Counted from the stretch's first letter, positions 44,385-60,939 are shown. The stretch: DNA of 64,000 nucleotides from Pseudonocardia xinjiangensis (GCF_012911925.1 NZ_JAAXKY010000005.1:41048-105047); one strand, 5' to 3'. The notes: generated by a model not told the origin, from the sequence alone. Numbers and translations are program-made.

Positions 44385-45190
44385 TGGACCAGCGAGATGC
44401 TCAGTTGTGGTCGTCCGTTCGTTCCCGTCGCCAGCGGCCGGACCGCGGTGTTCGCCCTGTCGAATACTGTCGGCTCGACCCCCTCGCGGGGGAACAGGTA
44501 GTAGTCCTGGTTCGCCAGGAACTCTCGTTCGGCATTTCGGTAGGTGGCCGGCGTACCGATGTCGTGCCATTCCTCCCGGAACCCGTAGGCATTGACCCGC
44601 TCGCTCTTCTTCAGCAGCGCGTCGATGACGTCGGGCATGTCCACCCGGGCGCCCTCCGGTATGTAGTCCCGGACCGAAGGGTCGGCCACGTACATGCCCG
44701 AGCACACGTCGATCGCCAGGGACGGCTTCTCCCACATCGCGTGCACCTGCCGGTCACCGACCTGGAGGACCCCCAGCTCGACGGGCACCTCCCGGCGCTG
44801 GAACGCGACGGAGAGCACGCTCCCGCTCTGTTCGTGCATCTGCTGGAAATGCGCGAAGTCCAGCGCCGTCAGGACATCGCCGTTCATGACGACGGCCGGC
44901 GAGTCCCAGTCCGGGACGAGCAGCAGGGGCGCCGCGGTCCCGGTCGGCGGATCATCGGTGCAGTAGTCGATCGCCAGCCCCAGGGACCGGCCGTCCCCGA
45001 ACTCCGCGCGGATCATCTCACCGAGATGAGCGGTACACAATGTCACGCGTTCGAAACCGCAGGCCCGTAGTCTGCGGAGGATGATCTCGAGAATCGAGTA
45101 CCTGCCCAACCGCATCAGCGGCTTCGGACGATACTTCGTGAACGGCAGCAGGCGCGATCCCTTACCTCCGACCAGAATGACGGCATGCAC
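44381..45190 (-). CDS. Sugar-1-phosphate nucleotidyltransferase
   Basis: 269 residues. The start is the GTG at 45188-45190 (VHAVILVGGKGSRLLPFTKY) with AGGAGAG upstream; codons further 5' are not supported. The signature GGKGSRLLPFTKYRPKPLM binds NTP, and AVVMNGDVLT carries the metal-binding Asp. It makes an NDP-sugar from a sugar 1-phosphate, giving the activated donor for the pathway. It is the first gene of a minus-strand series that continues to 30354. Confidence 0.92.
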   Translation of the reverse strand: MHAVILVGGKGSRLLPFTKYRPKPLMRLGRYSILEIILRRLRACGFERVTLCTAHLGEMIRAEFGDGRSLGLAIDYCTDDPPTGTAAPLLLVPDWDSPAVVMNGDVLTALDFAHFQQMHEQSGSVLSVAFQRREVPVELGVLQVGDRQVHAMWEKPSLAIDVCSGMYVADPSVRDYIPEGARVDMPDVIDALLKKSERVNAYGFREEWHDIGTPATYRNAEREFLANQDYYLFPREGVEPTVFDRANTAVRPLATGTNGRPQLSISLVQ

Positions 45191-45320
45191 GCTCTCTCCT
45201 GACCCGAAACACGGTTCGCGATGGAAATCTCTACGCACTGTCGAGTATCGGCGAAGATCGAGATTCAGGTAATAATCCGACGGGCGCGCAACCGACCTGG
45301 AAATACGGCCATAGCCGGGG

Positions 45321-45352
45321 TGCGGCTACGTCGGACCACCGGAGTAGCCGCA
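45321..45352 (-). terminator. Candidate terminator after the UvrA-like gene
   Basis: A perfect 9-bp inverted repeat (TGCGGCTAC and its complement) with a 14-base loop starts 9 bases after the stop of the UvrA-like gene. It lacks a U-run. It lies in the 170-base region that must also hold the promoter of the nucleotidyltransferase operon. Confidence 0.45.
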
Positions 45353-45360
45353 GGTGCGGC

Positions 45361-48138
45361 TCACCCGCGTACGCGTGATGTGACCGCCAGGGCCTCGGAC
45401 AGGAAGGGCGCCAACGCGCTCCGCGTATCAGCGGCGATGTCCTCCGGCGTGCCCTGTGCGACGATCAGACCGCCGTCCGCGCCACCGCCGGGACCGAGGT
45501 CGATGACCCAGTCCGCCGAGGCGATCACGTCCACGTTGTGCTCGATCACGACCACGGTGTCGCCGCGGTCGACCAACCGGTGCAACAGACCGATGAGCAG
45601 GGTCACGTCGGCGGCGTGCAGCCCGCTGGTGGGCTCGTCCACGATGTACAGGGTGCGTGCAGAGTCCAGGTCGCGCAGCAGTTCACGGGACAGTTTGAGC
45701 CGCTGGGCCTCTCCCCCGCTCAACGTCGCGCAGTTCTGCCCGAGGCGGAGACCGCCGAGTCCCACCTCGTCGAGCATGCTCAGCGCCCGCGCGATCCGGG
45801 CCCGCTCCCCGAAGAACCCGACGGCCTGCGAGACCTCCAGGTCCAGCACGTCGGCAATGGTCAGACCGTCGACCCGGGCGTCGAGCACGTCGGCGTTGTA
45901 GCGCCTGCCGCCGCACACCGAGCAGGGCACGACGACATCGGCCATGAAGTGCATCGGCATCGCCTGCTCACCGGAACCACGACAGGTCCAGCATTGGCCG
46001 GCCTCGGCGTTGAACGAGAAGTGCGCTGTTGACCAGCGGCGTTCGCTCGACAGCGGAAGCTGCGCGAAGAGCTGGCGGATCTCGTCGAAGATCCCGATGT
46101 ATGTCGCCGGTATCGAACGGCTCGAGCGTCCCATGGGATCCTGCGCGGCGCCGATCACCCGGCCGAACACGTGGTGCCCGCGCAGCGTGTCCAGAACGTC
46201 ACGGCGACCGGGTTCGCCGTTGATCGAGGCGGCCACCTCGGGTTCCAGGATCCCCTTCACCAGCGAGCTCTTGCCGCTCCCGCTCGGTCCGGTGACACAG
46301 ATCAGCAGGTCAACGGGGATGGACACGTCGACCCCGCGCAGATTGTGCAGGCGGGCGCCGGTGAGAACGATGTCCGCGGACGGGTCGGGCTTGCGCCGTT
46401 CGGCACGGCCACCTCCCGGCACGTGCGCGCCCCTCAGGTACCGGGCGGTCGGCGACGACGGATGCGCCATCACCTCCTCCGGCGATCCGGCCGCCACGAG
46501 CCGGCCACCCGCGTTGCCGGCTCCCGGGCCGATGTCGATGAGGTGGTCGGCGCAGCGCATCACGTCGGCGTCGTGCTCGACGACGATCACGGTGTTGCCC
46601 GCGTCGCGCAGCCGCCGCAGGCTCTCGATCAACCGCCCCGTGTCGCGAGGGTGCAGGCCGACCGACGGTTCGTCCAGCACGTACACGACACCGATCAGGC
46701 CGCACCCGAGCTGTCGCGCGATGCGCAGCCGCTGGCCCTCCCCGGCCGACAGCGCGGGCATCTGCCGGTCCAGCGACAGGTAGTCGAGCCCGACCTCGCA
46801 GATGTACGACAGCCGTTTCCGCAGTTCCTGGACGATCTCCTCGACCGCCTCGGCGACGACACCGGAAAGCTCCAGTTTCGACACCTGGTCCAGCCAGTGC
46901 GGCAGATCGGCGATCGGCCGCGCCATCACCTCGGTGATGTCCAGCCCGTCGAGGCGGACCGCCCGCGCGTCGGCGTTCAGCCGCGAGCCGCCGCACTCCG
47001 CGCAGGCCTCGGTGGTCATGAACCGGTCGTAGTTGTGCCTGCGCCCGTCGGCTGCCGCAGACCGGGCGAGCCTGTCGATCTGCGGCAGCAGGCCCGAATC
47101 GGTCCGGTCGGGCAGGAAGGTCTCGACCTCGGCGGACACCGGCCGTGCCGTCTCACCGTGGATCACGATGTCGCGCAACGCCGCCGGCAGGTCACACCAG
47201 GGTGTGTCGAGCGTGGCGCCGAACAGGGTCAGCAGCTCCGGAAGGTCGCGCACCGGCCAGTAGGTCTTCTTGGGTTGGCGCCGCCGGTCACCGTAGAACG
47301 CCAACGCACCCGCCCGGATCGACAGGTCGGGGTCGGCGACCATCTTCGCCGCGGACACCGCGATCCGGGTGCCGAGTCCCTCGCAGTCGCGGCACATGCC
47401 GTCGGGTGTGTTCGGGCTGAAGAAGCGGGACGAGACCGCGGTCGCCCTGCGGCCGCACCGCGCACAGAGGTGGCCGGGCGCCAGGTACAGCGGGACCCCG
47501 CCGTCCGGTTCGAGCACCAGCACGGCATCGTCACGGGCACGCACGGCCGCGACACCGCGACGGATGTGCTCGGCGTCCCCCGCAGCGCCGTCCAGGCGCA
47601 CGACATCGAGCGCGTACCGGTGGTCCAGCGGTGACCCACCACCGTCCACCGGCAGCGTCCACCGCGGTACCTGGCCCAGCCGGACGGGCCCGTCCCCCAG
47701 CGCGCCGGTCGCCTGGTCGAGCAGCTCGTCGGCGGTACGGGGCACCACGTCCGCTCCGCAGTGGCGGCAGGTGTGCAGGCCCGCCCGCGCGAAGAGCAGG
47801 CGCAGGAAATCACCCACCTCGGTGATCGTCCCCACCGTGGAGCGCGGGTTGCGGCCCGGGGCATGCTGTTTGACCGCGATGGTCGGACCGAGTCCGGTGA
47901 CCGCCTCGACCTTGGGTTTGGGGACCTTGTCGAAGCCACGCCGCATGTACGGCGACAGGCTCTCCTGGTACTGGCGCTGGCCTTCGGCATAGATCGTGCC
48001 GAACGCCAGCGAGGACTTGCCGCTCCCGGACACGCCCGTGATCACCGTGATCGCGTTCCGCGGGATCTCGACGGTGATCGACCGCAGGTTGTTCTCCCGG
48101 GCACCACTCACCCGGATCGACGGCTGGTCCGTGCTCAC
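45361..48138 (-). CDS. UvrA-like ABC ATPase (self-resistance candidate)
   Basis: 925 residues, GTG at 48136-48138 overlapping the NRPS stop (GTGA). It has two ABC units: ITGVSGSGKSSLAFGTIYAE (Lys41) with LSAGEGQRLRIARQL, and VTGPSGSGKSSLVKGIL with LSGGEAQRLKLSREL. Zinc-type Cys pairs include CARCGRR...CRDCEGLG and CWTCRGSGE...CSVCGGRR. Length is close to UvrA but the insert regions are shortened. Housekeeping uvrA should be elsewhere. Cluster-borne UvrA paralogues such as DrrC protect producers of DNA-binding compounds, probably by displacing the drug from DNA. This suggests the product touches DNA (inference). Confidence 0.92.
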   Translation of the reverse strand: MSTDQPSIRVSGARENNLRSITVEIPRNAITVITGVSGSGKSSLAFGTIYAEGQRQYQESLSPYMRRGFDKVPKPKVEAVTGLGPTIAVKQHAPGRNPRSTVGTITEVGDFLRLLFARAGLHTCRHCGADVVPRTADELLDQATGALGDGPVRLGQVPRWTLPVDGGGSPLDHRYALDVVRLDGAAGDAEHIRRGVAAVRARDDAVLVLEPDGGVPLYLAPGHLCARCGRRATAVSSRFFSPNTPDGMCRDCEGLGTRIAVSAAKMVADPDLSIRAGALAFYGDRRRQPKKTYWPVRDLPELLTLFGATLDTPWCDLPAALRDIVIHGETARPVSAEVETFLPDRTDSGLLPQIDRLARSAAADGRRHNYDRFMTTEACAECGGSRLNADARAVRLDGLDITEVMARPIADLPHWLDQVSKLELSGVVAEAVEEIVQELRKRLSYICEVGLDYLSLDRQMPALSAGEGQRLRIARQLGCGLIGVVYVLDEPSVGLHPRDTGRLIESLRRLRDAGNTVIVVEHDADVMRCADHLIDIGPGAGNAGGRLVAAGSPEEVMAHPSSPTARYLRGAHVPGGGRAERRKPDPSADIVLTGARLHNLRGVDVSIPVDLLICVTGPSGSGKSSLVKGILEPEVAASINGEPGRRDVLDTLRGHHVFGRVIGAAQDPMGRSSRSIPATYIGIFDEIRQLFAQLPLSSERRWSTAHFSFNAEAGQCWTCRGSGEQAMPMHFMADVVVPCSVCGGRRYNADVLDARVDGLTIADVLDLEVSQAVGFFGERARIARALSMLDEVGLGGLRLGQNCATLSGGEAQRLKLSRELLRDLDSARTLYIVDEPTSGLHAADVTLLIGLLHRLVDRGDTVVVIEHNVDVIASADWVIDLGPGGGADGGLIVAQGTPEDIAADTRSALAPFLSEALAVTSRVRG

Positions 48139-51100
48139 GCCACCGCCCCGCGCTCGACGAGCTGGTCGACGATGCCGCGGATCGTCGGCCGCATCAGGAA
48201 GCGCACCACTCCCAGTTCGATCCCGAACTCGCGCAGCACCGAGGTCAGCATGGCCGTCACCGCCAGTGAGTCGCCGCCGAGCGCGAAGAAGTTGTCGTCG
48301 GGACCCGGTGACTCGCCCTGCAGCACCTGCGACCAGATGCTCCGGATGCGCTTCTCCGCAGCGGAGGCCTCGCCGGAGGCTGCCGGGCCGTCGTCGCGGC
48401 GGGTGGTGACCGACGCGGCGATTGCCCCGTGGTCGAGCGTCCCGTGCGCGGTGAGCGGCAGCGTGTCGATGACGTTCACGCGGGCGGGCACCATGTAGGA
48501 CGGCAGCCGGTACTGCAGTCTCATCCGAACCTCGTCCCCGGGCAGCTCCGCCCCGGGTTGCGGCACCACAGCGGCGAGGATGCGGTCACCCGAGAGGGCG
48601 TGCTCGGTCCATGCGACCGCCCCGGACACTCCGTCGATCCCCCGCAGCGTCGATTCGACGTGTGCGAGCTCGACCCGGAAGCCACGTACCCGGACCTCCC
48701 GGTCCCCGCGTCCCGCGAACATCAGCTGCCCGTCGCGATCACGGTAGCCGAGGTCTCCGGTGTGGCAGCAGGGCACCTCCCCGTCGGACGGCACTCCCGT
48801 CCGGAACGGACCGGTTCGCACCACTTTTCCGTCGGTCAGGTACCCCATGCCGACCGCCGCACCGGCCACCACCAGCTCACCGACCACACCGTCCGGGACC
48901 GGTTCGCCCCATTCGTCCACGATGAACACCCGGGTGCCGGCAACCGGTCTGCCGATGGGGACGTCCGCGCCGACCGGCAACGTCGTCACCTCGGCGCAGG
49001 TGACGTATCCCGTGGTGTCCGAGCTGCCGTACAGGTTGACCAACCGGCATTCCGGCAGCGCCTCCCGGACCCGGCCCACCAGATCGGCATCGAGCTCCTC
49101 GCCGGTGAACGCGCACATCCGCAGCGTGGTCAGCGCCTCGGACACCTCCGGGACCGAGTGGAGCATCGTCCACATCAGCGAGGGCGTCACCAGCAGCCTC
49201 GTGCCCCGGTACCGGCGCACCCACTCGGCGGTCGTGCGGGCGTCCGATGCCGCCGTGGCGGGCAGGACGGCGAGGGGGACCCCGGCCAGCAGCGGCGCCA
49301 GCGTCTCGGCGATCGCGTCGACCGGGCTCGGAAGAGCGTGCACCACGGCCCGGTCCCCCGGCTCGTGGGGGACGGTGTCCCACGCCCAGAGGCAGCGGTC
49401 GAGCAGTCCGCGATGGCTGCCCACCACGATCTCGGGCACGCCGGTGGCGCCGAAGTCGACGACCAACCGTGCCGGCTCGTCGGGCCGGCACCTGACCGGC
49501 GCGCCGGTGTACGGCGACGCGGCCGCCACCTCGCCTGCGGAGACCACCACGGGTCCTTGCGGATTCGTCTCTCGCCCACCGATGAGGACCGCGGGCCGGC
49601 ACGCGCGCATCAGCTGGTCGCGCTGCCAACCGGACCATCCCGCATCGATCATCACCACGACCGCGCCCACCGACCAGGTCGCCAGCATGGCGGCCACGGA
49701 CAGCGCCGGGTCCGGGACATCGACGGCGACGACGTCCCCCCGGGTCACGCCGCTCGTGACGAGGCAGCCGGTGACCCGATCGCGCAGGTCGCCCAGGTCA
49801 CGGAAGGTCACCTCGGCCGCCGGTCCGTACAGCGCGACATCGTCCGGTCGGCTGCCGACCACCGTCTCGAACCGGCCGCAGAGGTCGACGTCCGGCGAGC
49901 CGGGGACGTCAGCGGCGTCGACCTCCACGAGCTCGGCCCGCGCCGGACGCAGCAGGTCGCGCAGGGTGGTGTCGCCGTCCTCCGGGAGGGCCCGCGCGAG
50001 GTGCTCGAATGCGGACGCGAGCTCGGCCACCTCGTCGGCAGTGAGCACCTCGGTGGCGTACTCCCAGCTCAGATGCAGAATGCCGGAGACACGGATGGCC
50101 TCGAGCATCAGATCGAACTTGGCCGTACCGGTATGCATCCACAACGGCTCCGCGACACAGTCCGCGAGCATCAGCGGCACGTCGTCGTTGTTCTGCAGGA
50201 CCATGACGACGTCCACCAGCGGGGTGCGTGCCGGGTCCGGGGCCCGGCGGGTGCGGACCGCGAGCTCCTCGAGCGGCACCCCTTGATGGGTGAACACGTA
50301 TCGCCACTCCTCGCGCAGCGATGCGATCAGCTCGCCGAACGTGGCGTCGGGGGACGTCTTGGCGCGCACCGGGACGGTGTTGGTGAAGTAGCCGACAGTC
50401 GCGTGGTCCTGCGGTCGGCTGCGGCCCGCGACGACCGTGCCGATCAACGCATCCCACTGCCGGGTCCGCTGCGCCAGGCACACATGCAACAGCGCGAGCA
50501 GCACGACGAACAGCGAGGTCCGCGACTCCCCGGCCAGCCTGGCCAGCTTGTCCCCGATCTCCGGCGGCAGATCCGTGTACAGGACCTGCCCCTCCAGCGA
50601 CCGGGTTGGCCGGCGCCTGCGCCCGTTACCGAGTTCGATCCGGTCGGGCAGCGGCAGCAGCCGGGCGGCCCACGCTTCCGCCTGTACCTCCACCTCCGTC
50701 GAACTCCGTTGCCACTGCGCGAAATCGCGGTAGTCGACGGATTCTCCGGGCCCGGGGTCGTCGCCGGCGTACAGCGCCGCCAGTTCCCGATAGAAGATGT
50801 CCATCGACCAGCCGTCGATCGCGATGTGATGCAGGATCACCTGCAACAGCCATTCCCGCTCGCCCGTGCGCCAGGTGCGCACCCGCAGCAGGCGGCCGCT
50901 GGTCAGATCGAACGGCTCCTGGATACCGCGCTCGGCCGCGCCTTCGGCCTCCGACCAGGGTATGACCTCGCGGTGATGCACGACATCGACCGACGGCCGT
51001 CCCGGACCGCCTCGCTCGACCGCCGGATGGTCCGGCGCATAGCGCGTCCGCAGCGCCGGATGCCGATCGACAAGGGCCTCCACGGCCCGGTCGAGCGCGG

Positions 51101-51509
51101 TCAGATCGAGCGTCCCCATTACCCGGAAGGCGCCGACGGAGTGGTAGGTCGAACGGTCCTGCTGATACTGGTGGGCCGTCCAGAGCCGTTCCTCGCCGAA
51201 GGACAGTTCCGTCGCCTGCGGATCCTCGAACTCCTCGGCGGCCTCCTGTTCGATGGAATCCAGCAGGATCCGGGCGAGCGCCTCCCCGGTCGTGCCGTCG
51301 AGCAGCGCCTCGAGAATGGTGCCGTCCACCGCGGCCGCCGCTTTGAACTCGAACGCGATCCGCCCGGCCGCCTTCAACGCACGCAACGAGTCGCCCCCCA
51401 AACGGTGGAAACTCTGCGTCAGGTCCGCGTTGTCGATCCCGAGCACCTCGCCCAGGATCCGTTGCACGGCCTCGGTGACCTCCGAGTCGGTTACCGTGAA
51501 GTCAGTCAT
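48135..51509 (-). CDS. NRPS: thiolation - condensation - degenerate adenylation - thiolation
   Basis: 1124 residues from ATG 51507-51509 (MTDFTVTDSEVTEAVQ); a TTG further upstream is in frame but less likely. First carrier Ser41 (RLGGDSLRAL). Condensation (about 100-540) has LSFGEERLW and an intact ILHHIAIDGWS with His228 and Asp232. The adenylation-like region (about 550-1030) has lost its motifs: A3 reads VVDFGATGVPEIVV without Lys, A4 is absent, A5 is NLYGSSDTTG, and A10 is HGTLDH with Thr replacing Lys. The second carrier is Ser1081 (ALGGDSLAV). It is the only protein here with a complete condensation domain, so it probably joins acyl groups delivered to it in trans. Confidence 0.9.
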   Translation of the reverse strand: MTDFTVTDSEVTEAVQRILGEVLGIDNADLTQSFHRLGGDSLRALKAAGRIAFEFKAAAAVDGTILEALLDGTTGEALARILLDSIEQEAAEEFEDPQATELSFGEERLWTAHQYQQDRSTYHSVGAFRVMGTLDLTALDRAVEALVDRHPALRTRYAPDHPAVERGGPGRPSVDVVHHREVIPWSEAEGAAERGIQEPFDLTSGRLLRVRTWRTGEREWLLQVILHHIAIDGWSMDIFYRELAALYAGDDPGPGESVDYRDFAQWQRSSTEVEVQAEAWAARLLPLPDRIELGNGRRRRPTRSLEGQVLYTDLPPEIGDKLARLAGESRTSLFVVLLALLHVCLAQRTRQWDALIGTVVAGRSRPQDHATVGYFTNTVPVRAKTSPDATFGELIASLREEWRYVFTHQGVPLEELAVRTRRAPDPARTPLVDVVMVLQNNDDVPLMLADCVAEPLWMHTGTAKFDLMLEAIRVSGILHLSWEYATEVLTADEVAELASAFEHLARALPEDGDTTLRDLLRPARAELVEVDAADVPGSPDVDLCGRFETVVGSRPDDVALYGPAAEVTFRDLGDLRDRVTGCLVTSGVTRGDVVAVDVPDPALSVAAMLATWSVGAVVVMIDAGWSGWQRDQLMRACRPAVLIGGRETNPQGPVVVSAGEVAAASPYTGAPVRCRPDEPARLVVDFGATGVPEIVVGSHRGLLDRCLWAWDTVPHEPGDRAVVHALPSPVDAIAETLAPLLAGVPLAVLPATAASDARTTAEWVRRYRGTRLLVTPSLMWTMLHSVPEVSEALTTLRMCAFTGEELDADLVGRVREALPECRLVNLYGSSDTTGYVTCAEVTTLPVGADVPIGRPVAGTRVFIVDEWGEPVPDGVVGELVVAGAAVGMGYLTDGKVVRTGPFRTGVPSDGEVPCCHTGDLGYRDRDGQLMFAGRGDREVRVRGFRVELAHVESTLRGIDGVSGAVAWTEHALSGDRILAAVVPQPGAELPGDEVRMRLQYRLPSYMVPARVNVIDTLPLTAHGTLDHGAIAASVTTRRDDGPAASGEASAAEKRIRSIWSQVLQGESPGPDDNFFALGGDSLAVTAMLTSVLREFGIELGVVRFLMRPTIRGIVDQLVERGAVA

Positions 51510-51772
51510 ACTCCGGGCCCACCGTCGTACGTCGGAACACTGCGTCGAGCAGTGCTTGGCAAAGTCGTTGCACGCCAACTCGGTTTCAGCCGCACAAATC
51601 CGAGTATCCGAGCACGAGCATGACCGGATAAGCCCCGGGCGAGCGCACGGTCGACCCTGGATGAACGGCTAGGGCCGGTCCCGATCGCAAAGGCAGGGAG
51701 TCAGCAGTGCCGACGATCAGGCCGACCGGAGCCATTTCCCGCAGCTTCCGACAACGTCCTGTCCGCGGCGGC

Positions 51773-52384
51773 TCATGCCGTGATCCTGGCCGCGTCGCGC
51801 AGGAGAGCGAAGCGGGTCAGCTCAGCCTTGTTGCCGATACCGAGCTTGGCGCGGATGCGCTTCACGTAGGTGTCGACCGTGTGGGGGCTGATGCGCAACC
51901 GGCTCGCGATCTGGCTGTGGGTCAGCCCGTGCGCGATGTGCGTCAGGACCTGGGACTCGCGCGCCGACAGCGTTCGACCCACGAGGTCGCCCGGGGAGGT
52001 GCGCTGCGGCGGGACGCCGGCCTCGCCCGCATCCGGCGCGGTGTGCATCGTGCCTGCGCCCGCGACGACCGCGCGGACCGCCCCGACGACGCGGTCGCAC
52101 GACACGCCCTTCTCGACGACCGCGGACGCACCGTCGACGAGCAACGTCGGCGCGGCGTTGACCACGAGTACGGGGGTGTCCGCCCACCCCGCGGCGACCG
52201 AGAACCGGCGGTTCCCCACCTCCAACGTCTCGGCGTCGACGACCATCGCGTCGGCGAAGATCGACGGGTGCCCCCCTTCGGGCCACGTCCCCGCCGCCAG
52301 CACGGCGATGCCCGACTGCCGCAGGAGATGGACCAGTCCCATCCGATAGATGGGGCACAGCGCGAACACATCCGCTCGAATCAT
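51773..52384 (-). CDS. LuxR-type regulator, NarL-like
   Basis: 203 residues from ATG 52382-52384, with GAGGGAGC upstream. The C-terminal helix-turn-helix is classical: LSARESQVLTHIAHGLTHSQ then IASRLRISPHTVDTYVKRIR. The N-terminal half (MIRADVFALCPIYRMGLVHLL) is receiver-like, with an Asp in AMVVDAETLE that might correspond to the phospho-acceptor, but the acidic pair of true receivers is missing. As the cluster gene nearest rpoC, it probably drives the NRPS and UvrA genes downstream or the whole cluster. Confidence 0.88.
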   Translation of the reverse strand: MIRADVFALCPIYRMGLVHLLRQSGIAVLAAGTWPEGGHPSIFADAMVVDAETLEVGNRRFSVAAGWADTPVLVVNAAPTLLVDGASAVVEKGVSCDRVVGAVRAVVAGAGTMHTAPDAGEAGVPPQRTSPGDLVGRTLSARESQVLTHIAHGLTHSQIASRLRISPHTVDTYVKRIRAKLGIGNKAELTRFALLRDAARITA

Positions 52385-53111
52385 GCAACGCTCCCTCGAA
52401 TTGTCTGGACGGCACCGGAAACCTGTCGTGATCGGTACCCCGCGGTCCGAACCCCCATAGGTTGCGACCGGTGCGAGACATCGCCGATCCGTTCGGCCGG
52501 ATTGCTGATTTCGACGGTCGGAGTGGATGTGGTCCTCCATACGCGGATCAGCGAAAGTGGTGCCTCCCAGATTCTCGAGAGTGTGCTCCAGCAGATCGGG
52601 CCAAAAACGATCTTGGGGGCCGAGCCGGCACCGGTGGCCCCGGTCGACCGCACCGACCACCGGCTCAGCCGACAGAACCGGCGCATCGTCCCCAGGACGA
52701 CGCCCTCCGCGTGATCATCGCCGCCGAAGGGGCTCGTCGCGTGGCGGGCGGGGGCGAGGCCGTGCAAGTCCGGATGGTTCACATCTGTGCCTCGGTCGGC
52801 GGAGCGGTCGGCGAATCCGATCACGCACTCACCCTGCTCTACACAGACCTCGCGGTCGCGGTGGAAGCTACCTAATTTGAGAGATCGGACGGTGATCTCC
52901 CACACAAATGATTACGCGTGGGTGCTCGTGGTTGCCGTTGTCGCAGGAATCAGGCCGATCGCCCTGGTCGGGATCTTTGCGCTTATTCTTCGGAACTCGG
53001 TATTTCACCGGATCATTCGTTTTGTTCGTTCTGCCGGATCCTGGTAGCTCGAACTGATCGCGACCTGGCGCCGACCGGGGGTCCCGGGGACGGGTGGTAC
53101 AGAAAAGGAAA
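52385..53111. other. Cluster-to-rpoC junction, no confident gene
   Basis: About 730 bases. It must contain the promoter of the LuxR gene at 51773-52384 and ends with the rpoC terminator. A plus-strand reading frame at 52892-53047 (GTG start, 51 codons) would encode a small hydrophobic peptide (DYAWVLVVAVVAGIRPIALV in the middle) but has low third-position GC and no good ribosome site, so I do not call it. No tRNA, integrase remnant or repeat that would mark an insertion boundary was seen. Confidence 0.55.
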
Positions 53112-53152
53112 CGGGGCCGGACACCGCCACGGGAGAGCGGTGTCCGGCCCCG
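53112..53152 (-). terminator. Intrinsic terminator of the rpoBC operon
   Basis: A perfect 16-bp stem (CGGGGCCGGACACCGC and its complement, 53112-53127 and 53137-53152) with a 9-base loop, followed on the minus strand by the T-rich TTTCCTTTTCTG. It lies 63 bases past the rpoC stop. This is the strongest intrinsic terminator in the window. Confidence 0.9.
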
Positions 53153-53170
53153 TTCGGGACCTGCCTTCGG

Positions 53171-53204
53171 CATCGGACCCTCCGCCGTCGCGGAGGGCCC
53201 GATG
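53171..53204 (-). other. Second hairpin just after rpoC
   Basis: CATCGG then CCCTCCGC (53171-53185) pairs with GCGGAGGG and CCGATG (53190-53204), giving 14 bp with one mismatch and a 4-base loop. It sits 11 bases past the rpoC stop, before the main terminator, and may stabilise the mRNA 3' end or act as a first terminator. Confidence 0.6.
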
Positions 53205-53214
53205 CGCCTACCTG

Positions 53215-57129
<3,915 letters not shown>

Positions 57130-57166
57130 ATTCGTGTCCTTCGTTCGTTATTCGGCTCTGGGCGGG

Positions 57167-60694
<3,528 letters not shown>

Positions 60695-60939
60695 GATGCG
60701 TCCTTCCGAGAACTGCGCTCTCGTCTGGCGGGCACCGGCTCCATCGCGCTACCGTCTGCTCGTCCGGCCCGGGCGGGAGGTCCGGGTCGAACGTGCTCGC
60801 GGATGCAGGATCCGGCGCACGCCGTCTGTTGTCATGGCGCAGCCGCCGACCCAGACGCGCGAGGGCACCGAAGGGATCTCCCGATGGGGGGACTCCGCCT
60901 GAGCGCACGCGTGGCTGGACGAGGGCAGCGCAAAGAGGC

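Noticed and set aside
48429..51623. Plus-strand reading frame of more than 1000 codons opposite the T-C-A-T NRPS
   Set aside because: The minus-strand NRPS has clear domain motifs; the opposite frame is low-complexity, His/Arg/Gly-rich and has no family match by eye.
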